From Maylandia zebra (taxonomy: Eukaryota; Chordata; Actinopteri; Cichliformes; Cichlidae): a stretch of DNA of 64,000 nucleotides. A program made the position numbers and the translations under genes. The DNA is taken from positions 12,080,137 through 12,144,136 of the forward strand of contig NC_135172.1 in NCBI RefSeq assembly GCF_041146795.1, written 5' to 3'. The notes under the pieces are model-generated. The model did no database searches. It saw nothing but the letters and a program-made list of their open reading frames with translations, and was not told the origin of the DNA. Of the stretch, positions 45,111 through 57,488 are shown piece by piece. How positions within the stretch are numbered: the first letter of the stretch is position 1; every line of letters begins with the position of its first letter.

Positions 45111-46580
45111 TTACAGTAACAGTGAGTTGTGGAATAACTTAATGAATGAATGACTTGGACTTACTGACCTTCTTTGAATCAGCATCACTATAGTCCAAAA
45201 GGCACTGACAAAACATACAAGCATAAATAAATAAAATCTATAGAAAGACAAACATGTTGTATATTTTTTTATTAAGTTACACACAAATAGCATACTCTGC
45301 CAACAGGTTTAAAAGACACAAATATGAAGAAACATAACAGACCTGAACCAAAGAAGCAATGTGTACAAGCAGGTGGCAAAGTCAAGTTCATAAAGTATTT
45401 GTACAACACATGTCTCTGCAAGAGCTTCAGTGTTTACTGGAATTGATTCTGAAACACTAACAGAGCTATTATCTATCTGTTATGTCAGTCAAATTTCCCA
45501 TGATGCTCTTGGTTGAGATCTGGTGACTGTGAAAGCCATGGTATATGATCACACCATTTTCATAATCAACTATTCACTGACACTTCTTCAAATACTTTGT
45601 CACAGGACAAACATAATCTGTCATAGCAAAAGTGCACCCTAACATGGCAGCAAAGTGCAATGTCTCCCCATCTGGGGGTCAAGAGTTCAGGGTATGCCTT
45701 TAATTTCTTGCCTGTCTGTAAATGACAGTACAATGGCATGAATAATTCTTCACATTTTACCAGTATAAAAGTAAAACAATTACATGGTCTCATGGGGGCA
45801 ACATAAAAGACTCCTCTTATGGATAGTCATTGCACATCATAATAACACAGAAGAAAAGAGAGCTATTTGTTTTCAATTGCTGTTGATTTCAGGGGACTTT
45901 CCAAACTGTTTTGGTTCAAAAGAGCCAAAGGATAATCATCATCACTATTGGCATAACAACTAGATGCTTTAATTGTATGTGCACTGATAATGCTTACTGT
46001 CCTGTCATTGTAAACCAGTCAAAATACATAAATAACACATTGTGAACATGGTGAAGACCACAGACAGCAGTACAGGTGTCAGGTGGGATAAAGGAGATGG
46101 AAACATCACCTGATGAAGAAAAAACAGACAACAGACTGAATGAATGAAAGAACGCTTCTTCATTGCACATTTTCCACCAATCACAAGCCTCTCCTTTCAC
46201 TCTAGACTTTTGACCAATCACCAATCAGGATGAATTGCACTACTGTACTGTGCATCCCCATTCGCGGTGTCTCGCTAGAAGAGTAGTGCAGAGCTGGCGC
46301 ACCAGGTAGTTCCTGATACCTCCTGTTTCTCTGTTTTTACAGGTATGCTGGGTTCCAAATAATACATATGCGATAGACAACAGTAGCAATCGATCATAAA
46401 CGTAAAAGCGAGAGAGCCAATTCATGAGCTTGAGGGTTGATAACGGTGAATCGCCACCAGGTGTTGCAAAATTCACCTTTGTTAGAGGGAAGTCACCTTT
46501 GTTAAATAGCAAAGTATTTAAAAATGAATTTCATTATGTATGATCTGAGCATGCGCAGAATGATCCACAGCGCTCTTTGA
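45111..46580. other. Gene-free stretch
   Basis: No exon or recognisable repeat was seen before the LINE at 46585. Confidence 0.4.
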
Positions 46581-46584
46581 TCCT

Positions 46585-46819
46585 TTTTAAAAAAATTATT
46601 ATTAAACTTTATTGAGAAACAGTATACAGAACGTGTATACAACCAGAGCAAAATTAACATATGCCAGGGGGTGTAATACAAAGAATTCATTCAAATATTT
46701 TGTAATTACTACAAATGGTAATAGTTTTCATAGCATTTTGTTAAGTAATCCACAAACCAATTTTATGTAACATAAAACATCATTATAGTAATATTTAAAA
46801 TTAGGTTTTTGGTTACTGT
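46585..46819 (-). mobile_element. L1/Tx1-type LINE, 3' part (left of the LTR-element insertion)
   Basis: The sequence matches 62335-62570 closely: an A/T tail, TTTATTGAGAAACAGTATAC, then CATATGCCAGGGGGTGTAAT. At 46819 it is interrupted and resumes at 55521. Confidence 0.85.
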
Positions 46820-47447
46820 TATTAGATTATTCTGTTATTATATGTTACCTTATATATGTAATCAAAGTAGTTGAATTAGAATACTGCTGTAGATCACATT
46901 ATACCCTTTAAAATAGAGTGTGTGAGCTATATGTAGTGTAGTTCTCATTATACTTTTGAGTTAACAGAACATATTCACATATTAGTTCATTAGATAAATG
47001 TGCATCACTCTGTATCCTTGATCTGCTGGGAATGTGTTACACTGTTTTCTTGACATGCTTAATTGTTGAATCATGAAGAGAAGGTTGTAAGCAGGAGACT
47101 CTGTGTCTAAAGACAGGGGAGATAGATAGACCACATTCCACACCCCCACCTTACAGAAAGCAGAGAAACAACTGCCGAGGTCATAACTTAGGCGCTGTAA
47201 CAGAGAAAAAATGTGATGTTTTGGCTTTTACGACTAGCTGGGGGCCACTAGAGACTATAAAAAGCTGAGCAACCCGTCACCATTTTGAGACATGTGCCTG
47301 ACCCTCTGGTAGCATCTCTCCTGTCCGGACGTTGTAATGCTCTGACTGTTGAATTGTATGGAAATAAATGATTGTTGATTGAGCATTGATACACCGAGTA
47401 TTGTCCCTCCTTCAGCCCAAAGATTCAAAGAATTGGGAGATTTCAAC
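46820..47447 (+). repeat. 5' LTR
   Basis: Begins TATTAGATTATTCTG and ends GAGATTTCAAC. It contains TATAAAAA at 47256-47263 and AATAAA at 47363-47368, the usual spacing of promoter and polyadenylation signal in an LTR. The ends are not the usual TG...CA. Confidence 0.9.
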
Positions 47448-49080
47448 AACTTGGTGCCGTGTGACCCGGATCTTTGGTGTGCTGAGGAGGTGTAGATTTG
47501 GCCTTTGGTGAGATCGTGGGGCAAAGTGAACAGAAGGCCGGCCTAAAACAGAAAGGTAAGCACAGCCTGTTGTATTATAAATACCAAATGTGCATATTGG
47601 GCTTTCCAAATTAATCTGTTCGCTGAGTCACATGTATTTTCACAGTAAATTTGTCGGTGTCTGGTTTTTGGCGCAAGATACTAACAACATAAGTTGAGGC
47701 TGAATTCCAGTGTGTTAAATAAACTGCTTCTACCGAGATACTAATAACATACTACGTTGGACTAGTTGCAGCCACTTTACCTTCCACATTTAATTTTGTC
47801 TAATACTGGCTTCTGTAGCAATAATACGTTAGAATTTATTCTGAAGACGCGGCCATTAGTTCAGTACATTGAAGTCGAGGTTTGTTTATTTTGTTTATGG
47901 TGTCAGTGACGTCCTGGCTTTTGCCGGCTATGAAATAGAAGTTGATTTAAGGAAAAGCAGATGCTGGCTTCACGGTGCAGTTGAACGCTGGCAACGCGAG
48001 AGCGAAACACGTCCGTAGGTTTGGTTTATGATACGGCGTGTTCCGGTGGTGCGGCCGTGAAGTGCAGTAGTGGTTGGTGCTAGTTTTAGTACATTGGACA
48101 GAGGTTTGACGGTGGTTTGTGGCGTCAGTCGAGTTTTAAGGGCTGCGGTCATAATACAAAGTAAAATTTTAAGTACATAGAGCAACACCTGGTTTATGAT
48201 GTCAGGTATAACTTCGGGGATGCAAGCATCACTTTTATGATGCGACTTTGCCCCGTTGTGGCGGTCATAAGCGCAGAGAAAGGGGTATTTTGGTCTATGG
48301 TGCAGTGTGCTTTAAGAAGATCTAATAGTTGAGCTCAGAGGTTTCTGTGCAAATTTCTGCTGATGAGAGGCGCTCTCTGTGTGTCACACTGATGGTGTAA
48401 CGCGCTGTGTGTGTAAGGCGCGCTCTGGCCGTGGGTGAGGCGCGCTCTGAGTGTGCTTTTTGTGTGTGTGAAGTCTGAACACAGTGACAGTGACGGTTAA
48501 TGTGTTTGATTAGGAGGACATTAGAGCAAATACACATTTTAGGATCAAAGGTTGATGCCTAGTGTACCTGTGGAACATTTTGCCTATGGAGTAGCGACCC
48601 TCCTGTCCAGGGACGCTTGGCCAGGACCGGCGGCGTCCGGGTGCTGAGGTGGTGACTTGGGGAGGTGAGGGCCCCCGCATAGCCACGGAAATAACACTGG
48701 AACGACCGTGTAATCACGGGTTCACATTTATTTCCGGACTAGAACAAGACACATTTTGCGAACAAACGTTGAGTCTAGATTAGTAAAGAAATATAAAAAG
48801 GTTGAATTCCTCGTTTCAGTGGTTGAAATTGTTGTGTGCCTGTCCCCTGACGAGTGTGAAATTAGAATAAAGAGGGAATTCGGAGCCACATAGAGATAGA
48901 CGGGCATAATTGGGTGTATTACTCTGTGGTGTAATAAAAATAAAAAGGAGAGATAGTAAGAGGTGTGCAGTGGAGAATTATGGAGGAGTAGAGAGAGGAA
49001 TGTGTTGGGAGACTGGCGTACAGTTTACGCTGTCAAGGTAGGCGTGTTGCCTGCTTATCTGTTTAACAGTGATGAAAATG
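47448..49080 (+). other. Primer-binding site and leader of the LTR element
   Basis: The histidine-type primer site at 47452-47471 is followed by a long region with no coding pattern. It has GC-skewed blocks such as GGACGCTTGGCCAGGACCGG near 48610. Confidence 0.6.
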
Positions 49081-50580
49081 AAATTAAATAAATCTCTTAG
49101 TGTGTTAATACAGGAAGCTGCGGACCTGGACCAACTGCCCCCACAAGCACAGCGGCCGAAGCAAAATTATAGGTAATGGGAACCACACCCAGCACGAATC
49201 AGCAGCTGTGAAAAAGACAGCAGCGAGGAGAGAATTAGAGGAGAAATTAAGAGAAGTTTTAACACATAAAATTGGGGCCAACGGACTTGTGGAGGTTGGG
49301 AAGGCGTCCGGAGCATCACAACAAAAAGGTGAAACAAAAACACACACAAGCAGAGAAATCTGAGAGAAAGGCTCCTTTTAAGGTAACGCCTAGTTTGAGA
49401 AAAGATAAAATTAACCTGCTTTTATACAAATGCACATACACGCAATGAAGAAACAGCTTACACTCATGAACACGTGAAGATTTTCCAGCAAGGTTAAAGA
49501 AAAATTAACATACTTAAATGATGAAGTCTATACATTACTGACAAAGAAACCCTCTGGGTTGCAGGACAACAATTTAACTTAAAAAAAAAAAAAGGAACAC
49601 TGGTCTAACCAACCAGGCAAGACGCAACAAATTTAGTGGTAAAAAGAGTCAAATTGTGACATGTTTTCTGTTGATTGATTAATAAAAGTGATTACTGAAT
49701 GAAAGAAAGTTCCTTTTTTGGGCTTTTAAACATGATCTTAAGAATTTTAACATATACCGGTGTTGTCCTGTCAACTTGGTGGGTTAGGAGTTGATTATAT
49801 CGGGAGACAAAAAACAAAAAAAGGGGGAGAGAAGGCTGACACAGGGCCTGGTCCCGGTGTGTCTCCCCTCTGAATAACACAGCCAACACAACAACATTTT
49901 CCTGTTCGTTTGTTTTTGTTTTTTGTTTGTTTTTGTTTTTTCTATACATATTTAATTACAGGCTGCTTTGCCGGCCCTGAAAGCCGAGGCTGACTGGACT
50001 CCTGCTCTCCCCCATATGTGACACTGACCAAATGCTGCAACAGCTGGACCCACAACAACGACCTGAGAATGTCAACAGACCTGCAGGAATGTGATCTCAT
50101 GCAGCCGAGACGGAGAGCACTAAACCTAAGGCCCGTTTCACTACACGGGGGAAAAATTCCCAGACTGCGTCAGCTGACAGAGCTGTGACGAGACGCCCGC
50201 CAAGCCCGAATGAAAAGTAAGGCAGAGCGAAAGAATGCTGACCTTGATAACTTTGCATTCACACTGTGCAGGACAGTGATGGACCAACACGGATGATCGG
50301 GTGGCGAAAAAGGGCGTGACCGAGACAAGAGGAGTAACTGAGGACAGAAGGCACCTCAGAATGGACAAAAACACAGAAGAAGATGCAGGTTTCACCTGCG
50401 GTGAACATCGACACTGGAGAAAGGACTGCCCCAATTGGGGTCAGAACCAGGACGGACTGAATTTTGAGCAGCAGCAGCAATGGTCGCAAACAAACTGAAA
50501 AGGAGGGGGGCAGGACCCCAGGGCACGCTTCAGGCCGTGGTTTACCCAGAACACCAGAACAGGAAAGTGATGAACACAAA

Positions 50581-50585
<5 letters not shown>

Positions 50586-50626
<41 letters not shown>

Positions 50627-50684
50627 TTCAGAATGAAGTGAAATACACACATGAACACGTGCACTCGTTGAGTGAGTGAGAAAT

Positions 50685-50732
<48 letters not shown>

Positions 50733-50791
50733 TTCAGAATGAAGTGAAATACACACATGAACACGTGCACTCGTTGAGTGAGTGAGAAATG

Positions 50792-50838
<47 letters not shown>

Positions 50839-50847
50839 GAAGTGATC

Positions 50848-50918
<71 letters not shown>

Positions 50919-50965
50919 TGGAATGCTGATTCACTGAGAAGTGATCCACATACACACACACACGC
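50586..50965. repeat. Compound (CA)n satellite inside the LTR element
   Basis: Long CA runs alternate with a 65-bp unit (GATTCAGAATGAAGTGAAAT ... GTTGAGTGAGTGAGAAATGA), present twice at about 50625 and 50730. A second unit (TTGAGAAGTGATCCACATAC-like) is present at about 50836 and 50934. Confidence 0.88.
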
Positions 50966-53900
50966 TGATGCAATGAAGAATGCTTTGCTTATGCTGATAT
51001 GCAAAATGCTGCACACAAACATCCCAATGCATAATTTTTATGAGGAGCCATTGATTACCATTAAATACTTAGAATGTGTTATATGTCACCTAGAAGGCAT
51101 TTATGTAGATTTTAGGAATAAGCTCTAAAACGGTTTGGTTATGAAAACAATGTCTGTGCGTGATGTCTGTTTATGGCTCAAGGCCTTGACTGAATTCTTT
51201 GCTGTGCTTCACACAGCCCTGATGAGGAACAGTGGCACAGAGTGAAAATGATGAATTAATAGTGTAAGTTTTAGGTCGGAGTACGGCATTTTCTGTGATT
51301 GAGTTTTAATTCAAGGAGGAACAAAAGGTGTTACGGCACCTGAGGTTCTCATTCCCACACAATATTTTAAACCAGCAGGAAGCAAAATTTTCCTGTGAAT
51401 TTCTGGTTGATTGTTTGGTTTTGTTTAGCGCTAGCTTGATTTTATCAGTGAGCTTTGGCTTGTGTTCTTTCTCGTAAGCGAGAGAGGATAGTTTTATGCT
51501 TGGACATGTCTGCAACGGGCCCTAGTTTGTGTTATTGTTGTTAGTGTTTTGTTGGTTATGTCTGTTTTCGTTTTGTTACAGTGCACTGAGATAAGAAAAT
51601 CTGAGAGGTGTGATCCACCGGTGGTGATATGTTGATATTTTGTGAGTTCATGATTTAACAATCAGCTCTTTAAACAAGGCCTGAAAGATTGAAATTTAAA
51701 GCGCTATAAAATATTATTACTGTAAACAGTTGCAAAGTGTGCTTCTCCATGATTGTAATTGGCTTGGGAGAAATTCACTTATAGGGAACACTGATCTAAA
51801 AGGATTGCACCGAGTCAATCCGGCCCAAAAAACAACAAGGAATTGTTTTCCTTTAAAATGATGACGTCATCTTGCTGGTGATGGAGGCTCGAATAGGTTG
51901 CGCGGGAGACTCCATTATCAGCAACATCTGGTATGAATGTGTATGGAGGTATGCATGTGAATGGACTGTGATGGACTGACGACTAAAAGTTTTGACTGAC
52001 TTGATACTGAGACAATGACTGCACCCACTTTAGGATTAGTAAATGCCAATAAACAATTCATAAACAATTCACCCAGCGGACAAGAGAAGGGTGGATGCTT
52101 CGCTTTGTTTTGTTTTGTTTTTTCAGGAGCAGGAGGATAAGAGAGACTGGAGGAGGAGACTCTAGCTTCACATAAGTATGAACTGCAGACTTAACACTGT
52201 GGTTGCTGATTTTGAGTTACTGATGTTTGCATTAAGAAAACTGTGCTATATTAGCTGTGTTTTGATTAAGGTATCATGTTATATTATTGGGAATGCCAAA
52301 TGCTACAGTGGAGAAGACTTTTTATACCACTCATGACTGGAATATGTTATTATTAACCATAGCAGGCCACTGTAAAAAGTCAATTAAATTTTATAGAGGA
52401 AAATCGCCAAAATTGAACAATACCTATGAATGACTGGCCACATTCAGAATAGAGATATGCAATAATAAACATTGGTCCACGTGATTTAGGTTCTCACTTG
52501 AAATAGTAAGTTATTAAATGTAGAATATAATCGACAGGGACATTTGATAGGATGTGGTACTGCAAAAGAACAAGAGCAAAGTAAATAAAGAAAATATTGT
52601 GTTTAGTTTGGATAAATTCAAATTAAAATGTACCATTACACTCAGAGGATCAATATGAAATAAAACATATGCAAAATTTGTAGGAAGTACATGACTGATA
52701 ACTGTTCTGTCCTGAGCGTTTGTTTCTAGAGCACCCACTTGACCACACCAACAGTTTCTCGCCACCGAGGAGGGGTACTTGCAAAAAGAATAAAATAAAA
52801 ATTTGAGTTTAACAAAACATTTTAAATGTAAATATCAAGCTTACCTTTCTTTTTCCATGAAATGTGCTTGTGGGCACGCCAGCCATTTTGAAAAGGTGGG
52901 CAAAACAATTGGCAAGGCCACACCCCCACACATGTGATATAATTTTAAAGGTACTGTTGCCCTCTCTAAGAAACATCAGGAATTAGAGGAGTGGCAAGTA
53001 GAGTATGCGAGCTACAAGCAAAAACTAAAATGTGTACTACAGTGTGCAAAAATGAAATACTGGGTCATCAGGGGGTCATGAGGGACATTTATAAAACTAA
53101 AAGTCCCACTAACCTTAAAGTGCACTTGAAAAGCTCACACAAGAAGGCTAACCTAGCTTACCTAGAAGACCTCATCAGGGGGAGCACACTCCCCCCTCCT
53201 TGAAGAGCTCACCCACTCAACCCGCATCCCCAGAAAACAGCTAACCCCAGATAAGGCAGCGTGATGTATCCCGAGACAACAGGACTGGGACATCTAAATA
53301 AAGGTGTGAAACAATCGCCTTCAAAAGGTTATCAATTCACTTCAACCAAAATTAGGACCACTCGGTGCGGCAAGAGTTAATAGTTATTAGTCTCAACACC
53401 CAAGGATAACCAGAAGAGCATGACTGATATGATGGAACTGGGATTTTGTTACACTTAATTTTTGCAAAACACAAATAAAACTAAATTGAAACTAAGGATT
53501 TTCAGAAAATAAAAACTACACTAAACTAGCAAACAATTGGTAAAAACTGATTAAAACTGATGAAAATTGCAAAACTATTACAACCCTGGTCCAGACTAAG
53601 ATGGTGTTGGACATCTTCGGGGCAGAAAAGGGTTGGTGTGACCAAGGTGTGGTTTGGCTTGTTGTATGTACATTTCAAAATGTTACAGCTCTGGATGGAC
53701 CAGTTACCAGGGCATGGAAGGATGACAGACTTTATTACATGAGGAGAAGGGACATTTTCGGGATCGAAGATCCTCAGGGATGACAAGGCTGGAGCAACGG
53801 TACTCGAGAGAAGAATTTCTGATACTTTCTGAGATATGATGTCACCAACCTTCTCTTTTAATTGTCTAGCTCCAATGAATTGACACATGGGAGTGTGTCA

Positions 53901-54892
53901 AAAAGGGGGAAGTTGAGTCCGAACATCAAACAATGGTTTTATGAACATCTTATGACGTTATTTCTGTGTTTAATAATTTAGCTATGGTAAAACTTAAGCT
54001 TATAATGTGTTAGACTTAGAAAGGGTTCACTAATTTTTGATTTCTTTTACACACACATAGATTATGATTAGAATAGGTCCTGAACATAATATTTTAAACC
54101 AAATTTGAATCATTAGAAGAACAATGGATAACAATATTAGATTATCAAGGCTAGGGAGAGAGGTGTTTTGGTTTTCTGTCTCTTGCAGAGAAAGGAACAG
54201 ACACCAGACGGGGACCCGGAGATGTGAGGACCCTTCACAGCAGGGACAGATGTAGGGACTGCCGAGACAGCAACTGGGGTCAAGTGTCATGACGTTTGGG
54301 CTCCTGGAGAAGATGGATCCCACAAACACAGCAATAACCATGAAGGGGTTGGCGAAAACCAGGAACACCAGACCAACGAGGTTCAAGAGGCTCTTGGCAA
54401 AAAGGGGGACACGCCGGTGACCCCAAAACACACAGATCCTTGTTTGAAATCGGGGCAGAATAATCCCCAGAACTGTGCAATGACTAAAGGGTGGTCTAAC
54501 CCCGGAGGTCGAAGAAAGAAGCTGAGAATCACCCAACTGGAAGACACTGGTAGCTGCAGCAATAAAAATAAAGGTTAAAAGCTCCTTAGACAGAGGTTCT
54601 AGTCTAAGTACATTTGAAAGGTATAAGGTGGCATTAAAATGGGAGTGGAAAACTGGAGCACCAAAATAAAGCTGTGGGAGAATTGGGGAGTGATGGGAGA
54701 GTCATCTGTAACTGCTGTTATGGTTGTAAATCTAACTTTGCTTGCATCTGAACTGCGTGAACACAGAGGTCATCCCACATATGGTCCACCCGTTAAAGGG
54801 GGACAGAGGGCCTCAGGATCAAGAAAACCTGGACCTTGCGACCCTGGAGTGCATGTTGTAAGTGATCTCTTTCAGAGATCAAAAGGGGGAAT

Positions 54893-55520
54893 TATTAGAT
54901 TATTCTGTTATTATATGTTACCTTATATATGTAATCAAAGTAGTTGAATTAGAATACTGCTGTAGATCACATTATACCCTTTAATATAGAGTGTGTGAGC
55001 TATATGTAGTGTAGTTCTCATTATACTTTTGAGTTAACAGAACATATTCACATATTAGTTCATTAGATAAATGTGCATCACTCTGTATCCTTGATCTGCT
55101 GGGAATGTGTTACACTGTTTTCTTGACATGCTTAATTGTTGAATCATGAAGAGAAGGTTGTAAGCAGGAGACTCTGTGTCTAAAGACAGGGGAGATAGAT
55201 AGACCACATTCCACACCCCCACCTTACAGAAAGCAGAGAAACAACTGCCGAGGTCATAACTTAGGCGCTGTAACAGAGAAAAAATGTGATGTTTTGGCTT
55301 TTACGACTAGCTGGGGGCCACTAGAGACTATAAAAAGCTGAGCAACCCGTCACCATTTTGAGACATGTGCCTGACCCTCTGGTAGCATCTCTCCCGTCCG
55401 GACGTTGTAATGCTCTGACTGTTGAATTGTATGGAAATAAATGATTGTTGATTGAGCATTGATACACCGAGTATTGTCCCTCCTTCAGCCCAAAGATTCA
55501 AAGAATTGGGAGATTTCAAC
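54893..55520 (+). repeat. 3' LTR
   Basis: Same 628-bp sequence as 46820-47447 with about two differences. It is preceded by the polypurine tract and followed directly by the target duplication and the continuing LINE. Confidence 0.9.
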
Positions 55521-56280
55521 ACTGTATTTGTGAAAATAAAATTTAGCTAAGATAAAAAGTTTATTATAAAGTAAACATCTTTTTTTTGTAGCAAAATCCA
55601 AAACATTGAGACCACCGTGTTCATAGTCATTCATCACTACACTCTTTCTGATGTAATGTCCCGTTTTTCCAGAGGAAGTTGAAGAGCATTCGGTCAATAT
55701 CCTTACAAGTTTTGCCGTGCAGAGAAATCGCTGCATAAGTCAGTCGAGACAGACCTTCTGCTTTTGAGAGCAATACCCTTCCTCTTAAACTTAAATCTCT
55801 CTGCAACCATTGATTTAAATTGGTTTGAGATTTTTTAATAATTGGGGGAAAATTTAGTGAAATTCTGTCTTTTGGATCTTTGCAGAACTATTAGCATTGG
55901 AATACAGAGTTTTGATAGCTTTGCAGAAGATATCACCAAAACCAAATTTCTGAAGTGTAAGAAATATAAATTCATGCTCAATTGAGTCAAAGGCTTTAGA
56001 GAAGTCCAGGAGAAGGATAAATGAGTCATCAGATATTAATGCCGAGTAGTCCAGAATATCCAAGACGAGTCTAATATTATTGGAGATGTGTCTGTTTGTC
56101 ATAAATCCATAAATCTTGAACGAACAAAAGCTTCTTCAGCTTTCTGGCAGTAGAGCTCATCCAGTTCAGATTGAAAGGACCTAAGATGTAATCTATCCTC
56201 CTCCGAGACCTCGTCTGGTGGGAGTTGATATATCGCGGAAGATTATATTCTGCTGCTGCCCTTGACTTAGCTATTTTTGC
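55521..56280 (-). mobile_element. L1/Tx1-type LINE, continuation (right of the LTR-element insertion)
   Basis: The LINE resumes at CTGTATTTGTGAAAATAAAA, as in 62568. An internal deletion near 55592 removes sequence equivalent to about 62640-63572. A second, near 55880, joins the ORF2 C-terminal part to the reverse-transcriptase domain (SFILLLDFSKAFDSIEHEFI, TLQKFGFGDIF on the minus strand). The copy is dead and older than the LTR element it hosts. Confidence 0.82.
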
Positions 56281-56439
56281 CCCATACTGTCTTTACATTT
56301 TACTCGTTTCAAATTAAAAAAATTCCCAGTTTATGCCATAGGAATTGTCAATATTAGCCTTGTGTATAAAATGTTTTAACAGTCGTGTGATTTCTGAATT
56401 GTATGGCTCAAAAGCGAACTACTTAAGTTCCAATATGAG

Positions 56440-56625
56440 GATCTATTAACCTATCCCCACAAGCTGCATGTCTTTGGACGGTGGGAGGAAGCCGGAGTAC
56501 CCGGAGGGAACCCACGCAAACACGGGGAGAACATGCAAACTCCACACAGAAAGACCCCGGCCTGATGGTGGAATTGAACACAGGACCTTCTTGCTGTGCG
56601 GCAACAGTGCTAACCACCGTGCCCC
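56440..56625 (+). repeat. Common vertebrate/teleost interspersed repeat
   Basis: The words AGCTGCATGTCTTTGGACGG, GGGAGAACATGCAAACTCCA and ACAGTGCTAACCACCGTGCC in order identify a very widespread retroposon tail in fish genomes. Confidence 0.65.
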
Positions 56626-56677
56626 ACTCTGAGAACTGCAATAAGAAAAAAAAAATTCTTATTGCAGTTCTCAGAGT
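56626..56677. repeat. 22-bp perfect inverted repeat around an A8 loop
   Basis: The arms 56626-56647 and 56656-56677 are exact complements (ACTCTGAGAACTGCAATAAG plus AA). It abuts the repeat on its left. It may be a collapsed MITE. Confidence 0.85.
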
Positions 56678-57039
56678 TACGAGATAATCTGAGAGAGCTA
56701 CAGGAAGTCAATAAATCACTTTTTTTTCTAGATATATAATTACCTGAAAGAGTTGCTGAGACATGAACTCGTTTCCTGCTTAGTGGCTTCGCACACTGTT
56801 TCAGCTTAAGCCTGATAAGTTTTGTGAGGCTTTAAAACTCAAAATCATTTCTGTGAAAATTTTTTCAGTTTTTCCAAAACTCCAAAATGTGGGAAGCTGA
56901 ATATGATAGAAGCTAATGTCCTACGGTTATGTGGAAAAGAAAGCTGTCACAGGACTGTGAAAAACTAAATACACTTCATTATTCAGTAGCCTGTAGAGCT
57001 ACTTCTGCAGCAATAACTTGAACTAATCACCTTCTGTAT

Positions 57040-57480
57040 TGCTTCATCACTGTCACATTGTTGTGGAGGGATTTTGGCTCATTCGTCTTTACAGCATTGC
57101 CTTGGTTCATTAACATTTGTGGACATTCGTGCATAGCTCTCAAGGTCACGCCACAGCATTTCAATCAGTTTGAGGTCTGGACTTTGATTGAGCCATTGTT
57201 GTACATTTTGGGGCTTATTTTGCTGTTGCATGACCCAGTTTCACTCAAGCCGTGGGACAGATTGGCCTTACATTTTATTCAAGAGTACTTTGGTGTACAG
57301 GTTAATGGTTGAGCTAATAACGGCAAGGTACCCATGTCATGTGGTTGGAAAATAAACCCAAATCATCACCCCTCCTCCAAATGCATGTTGGTATGAGGTT
57401 TTTGTTGTGATATACTGTGTTTGCTTTTTTCCAAATGTGGTGCTGTGCATTATAGCCAAACATCTCTTTAGTAATCTTTG
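57040..57480 (-). mobile_element. Tc1-like transposon, C-terminal part, decayed
   Basis: On the minus strand one can read MFGYNAQHHIWKKANT, then NWVMQQ-like and QSPDLKLIEMLWRD-like blocks, the Tc1 transposase region with its third catalytic residue. Frame changes are frequent. It is split from its other part (59482-59900) by the hAT element. Confidence 0.6.
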
Positions 57481-57488
57481 GTCTCGTC

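Larger units (their letters stand above)
46820..55520 (+). mobile_element. Young LTR retroelement (endogenous-retrovirus-like), no polymerase seen
   Basis: The element is bounded by two 628-bp LTRs and the duplicated target ACTGT (46815-46819 and 55521-55525; a 4-bp reading CTGT is also possible). A primer-binding site resembling the complement of histidine tRNA (TGGTGCCGTG..., 47452) and a polypurine tract (AAAAGGGGGA, 54881-54890) frame about 7.4 kb. A long leader is followed by gag-like debris, including one nucleocapsid-type knuckle (TCGEHRHWRKDC, about 50390-50430), then a CA-rich compound repeat, then low-coding DNA that may include remnants of an env region. No reverse transcriptase, RNase H or integrase motif is found. 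Histidine-type primer sites occur in some fish epsilonretroviruses and in gamma-like elements. The LTRs differ at about two positions, so insertion is recent although the interior is broken in many places. It was probably moved by a helper. Confidence 0.82.

Noticed and set aside
50441-51022. 193-codon minus-strand ORF of Cys/Val repeats
   Set aside because: Translation of the CA microsatellite, not a protein.
51040-51128. YVDF-like tetrapeptide that might suggest a reverse-transcriptase active site
   Set aside because: Not the catalytic YxDD motif and no neighbouring polymerase blocks; rejected as evidence for pol in the LTR element.
54030-54536. 168-codon minus-strand ORF with hydrophobic segments
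   Set aside because: Lies antisense inside the LTR element, with no start context or family match; treated as chance.
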